A stretch of DNA of 7,286 nt from Verrucomicrobiales bacterium (GTDB taxonomy: Bacteria > Verrucomicrobiota > Verrucomicrobiia > Verrucomicrobiales > DEV007): NCBI GenBank assembly GCA_022424805.1, contig JAKMGR010000184.1, forward strand, positions 1 through 7,286, given 5' to 3'. Shown here one piece after another: positions 6,601-7,286 of this stretch; positions within the stretch are counted from its first letter, which is position 1; the number at the start of each line of letters is the position of its first letter. The position numbers and the translations under genes were made by a program. The notes below the pieces were generated by a model that saw only the letters and a list, made by a program, of their open reading frames with translations, ran no database searches and was not told the DNA's origin.

Positions 6601-6616
6601 GCGTTTCCACAGACGC
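6601..6616. repeat. Small hairpin GCGTTT-CCAC-AGACGC
   Basis: A six-pair stem (one G-T wobble) with a four-base loop, 11 nt after the preceding hairpin and overlapping the left end of direct repeat copy B. Its loop side contains CACAGACGC, one base from the CACAGACCC core of the two direct copies. Confidence 0.5.
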
Positions 6617-6649
6617 ACTTTCCGGCAGCACAGACCCCGATTGTAAGGG
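6613..6649. repeat. Direct repeat copy B
   Basis: The second copy of the imperfect ~36-bp direct repeat, 124 bp downstream of copy A. The CACAGACCC core lies at 6629-6637 and the GGG end at 6647-6649. The hairpin-forming left arm GGGT of copy A is replaced by GCAG here, so this copy has lost the five-pair stem. It ends 52 nt before the sulfatase start. Confidence 0.6.
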
Positions 6650-6701
6650 CCCACATAGATTTTCTCGCATTTCACCAGCTGCCCCTTTACCCTTTTCCCG
6701 C

Positions 6702-7286
6702 ATGATTTTGCGCATCCTCACCTTTGCCCTGCTTCTTTCGTCTTTTCTCCAGGCCGCAGATAAACCCAACTTCATCGTCATCATGGTCGATGACATGGGT
6801 TACGAAGGAGTCAGTTGCTTCGGCAATCCCTACTTCAAGACTCCAGAGATCGACCGTCTCGCCAATGAAGGAATGCGGCTCACCGATTTTCATTCCTCCG
6901 GCACCGTTTGTTCTCCGACGCGATCCGGACTGCTGACAGGGCGATACCAACAGCGAACCGGCATAGAGGCGGTGATTCATCCTGTCTCCGATCATCCCGA
7001 GCACAAGAAAGGACTCCAGCTTTCCGAGACTACCTTCGCCGAGTCATTGCGCAAGGCAGGTTACGCTACCGGCCTTGTCGGAAAGTGGCACCAGGGTTAT
7101 CCGATCAATTCGGACGATTACCATCCGCAGAATCACGGCTTCGACGAATTTATCGGCTATCACAGTGGAAACATCGATTTCATCAGCCACATCGGCGATC
7201 ACTACGAACACGATTGGTGGCATGGCAAAACCGAAACCGAGGAGGAAGGCTACGTGACCCACCTCATCAATCGCTACGCCGACGAG
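6702..7286 (+). CDS. Exported Cys-type sulfatase, 3'-truncated
   Basis: This is the first 195 residues of an alkaline-phosphatase-fold sulfatase, which hydrolyses sulfate esters outside the cytoplasm; it runs off the right edge. A Sec signal peptide is clear: Met-Ile-Leu-Arg, a hydrophobic core to about residue 16, and a likely cut near QA-AD at 18-20. There is no lipobox Cys. Metal-binding Asp30-Asp31 sit in VDDMGYEG. The maturation motif CSPTR at 70-74 followed by SGLLTGR marks Cys70 as the residue converted to formylglycine, which needs a maturase encoded elsewhere. GKWHQG (127-132) supplies the usual active-site Lys and His. The substrate is unknown; in Verrucomicrobiota such enzymes commonly attack sulfated polysaccharides. 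The ATG is chosen because the signal peptide starts there. It is preceded by a pyrimidine-rich stretch with no Shine-Dalgarno. Confidence 0.92.
   Translation, partial: MILRILTFALLLSSFLQAADKPNFIVIMVDDMGYEGVSCFGNPYFKTPEIDRLANEGMRLTDFHSSGTVCSPTRSGLLTGRYQQRTGIEAVIHPVSDHPEHKKGLQLSETTFAESLRKAGYATGLVGKWHQGYPINSDDYHPQNHGFDEFIGYHSGNIDFISHIGDHYEHDWWHGKTETEEEGYVTHLINRYADE

Noticed and set aside
6489..6649. CRISPR array
   Set aside because: There are only two imperfect direct copies, with an inverted copy between them, no regular spacing and no cas genes.

Overview
The window looks like a stretch of chromosome from a Verrucomicrobiota-type bacterium (or a relative in the Planctomycetota-Verrucomicrobiota-Chlamydiota group). 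The best evidence is an ECF-like sigma factor resembling the Rhodopirellula/Verrucomicrobium family. It is translationally coupled to a membrane protein with a FecR-like domain and a LamG domain. A secreted Cys-type sulfatase and a general lack of strong Shine-Dalgarno sequences fit the same assignment. The assignment rests on family recognition alone; no search was run. Composition is moderately GC-rich and even, with no phage, transposase, tRNA, rRNA or CRISPR features.

Layout: (1) nt 2-1246 (+) is the C-terminal AMP-forming acyl-ACP/CoA synthetase part of an Aas-like protein, cut by the left edge. (2) nt 1597 down to about 1247 (-), with an open tail to 1085, is a small three-helix membrane protein frame interrupted by an in-frame TAG, a probable pseudogene. 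(3) nt 1684-3764 (+) is a two-gene operon: sigma factor, then FecR/LamG protein, overlapping as ATGA. (4) nt 4991-3777 (-) carries a YqeY-like gene followed by ispD of the non-mevalonate isoprenoid pathway, converging on the FecR gene with a 12-nt gap. (5) nt 5026-6461 (+) is a DUF3592-like membrane protein overlapping (ATGA) a class II-like histone-deacetylase-family amidohydrolase. (6) nt 6462-6701 is non-coding and holds a cluster of imperfect direct and inverted repeats with several hairpins. (7) nt 6702-7286 (+) is the N-terminal part of an exported sulfatase, cut by the right edge.

Most genes are housekeeping or lineage-typical. The sigma/FecR-LamG pair is the clearest functional unit and probably links an envelope or extracellular signal to transcription. 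I do not see a convincing novel multi-gene system. The two observations most worth a second look are the amber-interrupted membrane protein gene and the structured repeat cluster upstream of the sulfatase.
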